Made by a program: the position numbers and the translations under genes
Shown: one piece after another, positions 39,969 through 40,025 of the stretch
How positions within the stretch are numbered: the stretch's first letter is position 1
How the letters are laid out: each line of letters starts with the position of its first letter
Assembly (NCBI GenBank): GCA_944322865.1
Contig: CALUQJ010000008.1
Span: 1 to 40,025 of the forward strand
Direction of reading: 5' to 3'
DNA length: 40,025 bases
DNA from: Candidatus Gastranaerophilales bacterium
GTDB taxonomy: Bacteria > Cyanobacteriota > Vampirovibrionia > Gastranaerophilales > Gastranaerophilaceae
The notes under the pieces: generated by a model
The model's input: only the letters and a program-made list of their open reading frames with translations
Database searches by the model: none
What the model was told of the DNA's origin: nothing

Positions 39969-40025
39969 ATGAAAGACAAATTACCGAGGAAGTATAGAAT
40001 AATCAGTAGGGTGCGTCGTTCTGAC
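39969..40025 (+). CDS. start of a truncated gene at the window edge
   Basis: Nineteen codons are visible before the window ends, basic in composition (starting MKDKLPRKYRIISRVRR). Too short to recognise. It appears to be read from a leaderless transcript because the -10 box ends 6 nt before the ATG. Confidence 0.55.
   Translation, partial: MKDKLPRKYRIISRVRRSD

Noticed and set aside
1-40025. CRISPR array or integrated phage
   Set aside because: No regularly spaced repeats with unique spacers and no phage structural, integrase or lysis genes were found; the only repeats are those listed.

Overview
The window reads as chromosomal DNA of a low-GC, non-photosynthetic relative of Cyanobacteria, most likely a gut Gastranaerophilales ('Melainabacteria') species. 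This is inferred from the GH57 + DUF3536 protein, the L10-leader rplJL unit, a B12-dependent ribonucleotide reductase, a cyanobacterial-looking ribosomal protein S1 next to ispH, and several small proteins of a style I associate with that order. It is not proven by a marker such as 16S. Most of the window is ordinary housekeeping DNA in short operons with clear intrinsic terminators.

Layout. 1-2140: pantothenate genes panB (partial) and panC plus a membrane protein. 2141-3480: L10 leader, attenuator, rplJ, rplL. 3480-4700: a small accessory patch with an XRE regulator and its dyad operators, a GC-rich gene remnant, an octamer repeat and an orphan small protein. 4799-10762 (minus): grpE, dnaJ (interrupted by an in-frame TAA), a beta-propeller protein, an O-methyltransferase, nadK and ftsZ. 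10880-15690 (plus): a MarR regulator with a CDF metal exporter, an OmpA-like protein, mgtE, an LCP cell-wall ligase and tRNA-Arg(CCG). 15730-17773 (minus): ruvC, a membrane protein and mtnA. 17891-20168: two tandem copies of a four-helix membrane protein gene running tail-to-tail into an unrecognised 375-aa protein that looks like a toxin or effector. 20329-22413 (minus): ispH and rpsA. 22622-25319: class II ribonucleotide reductase and a small membrane protein. 25320-25930: two tandem copies of a structured element. 25979-27801: glycosyltransferase and RgpF-like protein. 27883-30390: uppS, rdgB, a secreted protein and a LysM protein. 30416-36679 (minus): murA, a small duplicated-motif protein, mfd and a parvulin lipoprotein. 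36898-39915: a secreted protein and GH57. 39969 onward: start of another gene.

The most interesting region is 25320-25930. Each of the two repeats has a consensus-like plus-strand promoter driving a structured RNA of about 200 nt. The opposite strand carries a 21-codon hydrophobic ORF behind a perfect Shine-Dalgarno. The two copies conserve the peptide (five synonymous and four mild replacement codon differences) and also show compensatory base-pair changes. This is what a tandem type I toxin-antitoxin system, analogous in layout to Ibs/Sib, would look like; I do not recognise the peptide as a known family.

Other points to check are the nonsense codon inside the dnaJ J-domain, the tandem membrane protein genes beside a possible toxin, several promoters whose -10 box ends 6-7 nt before the start codon (likely leaderless mRNAs), and an octamer repeat found both between genes and inside the mfd reading frame.
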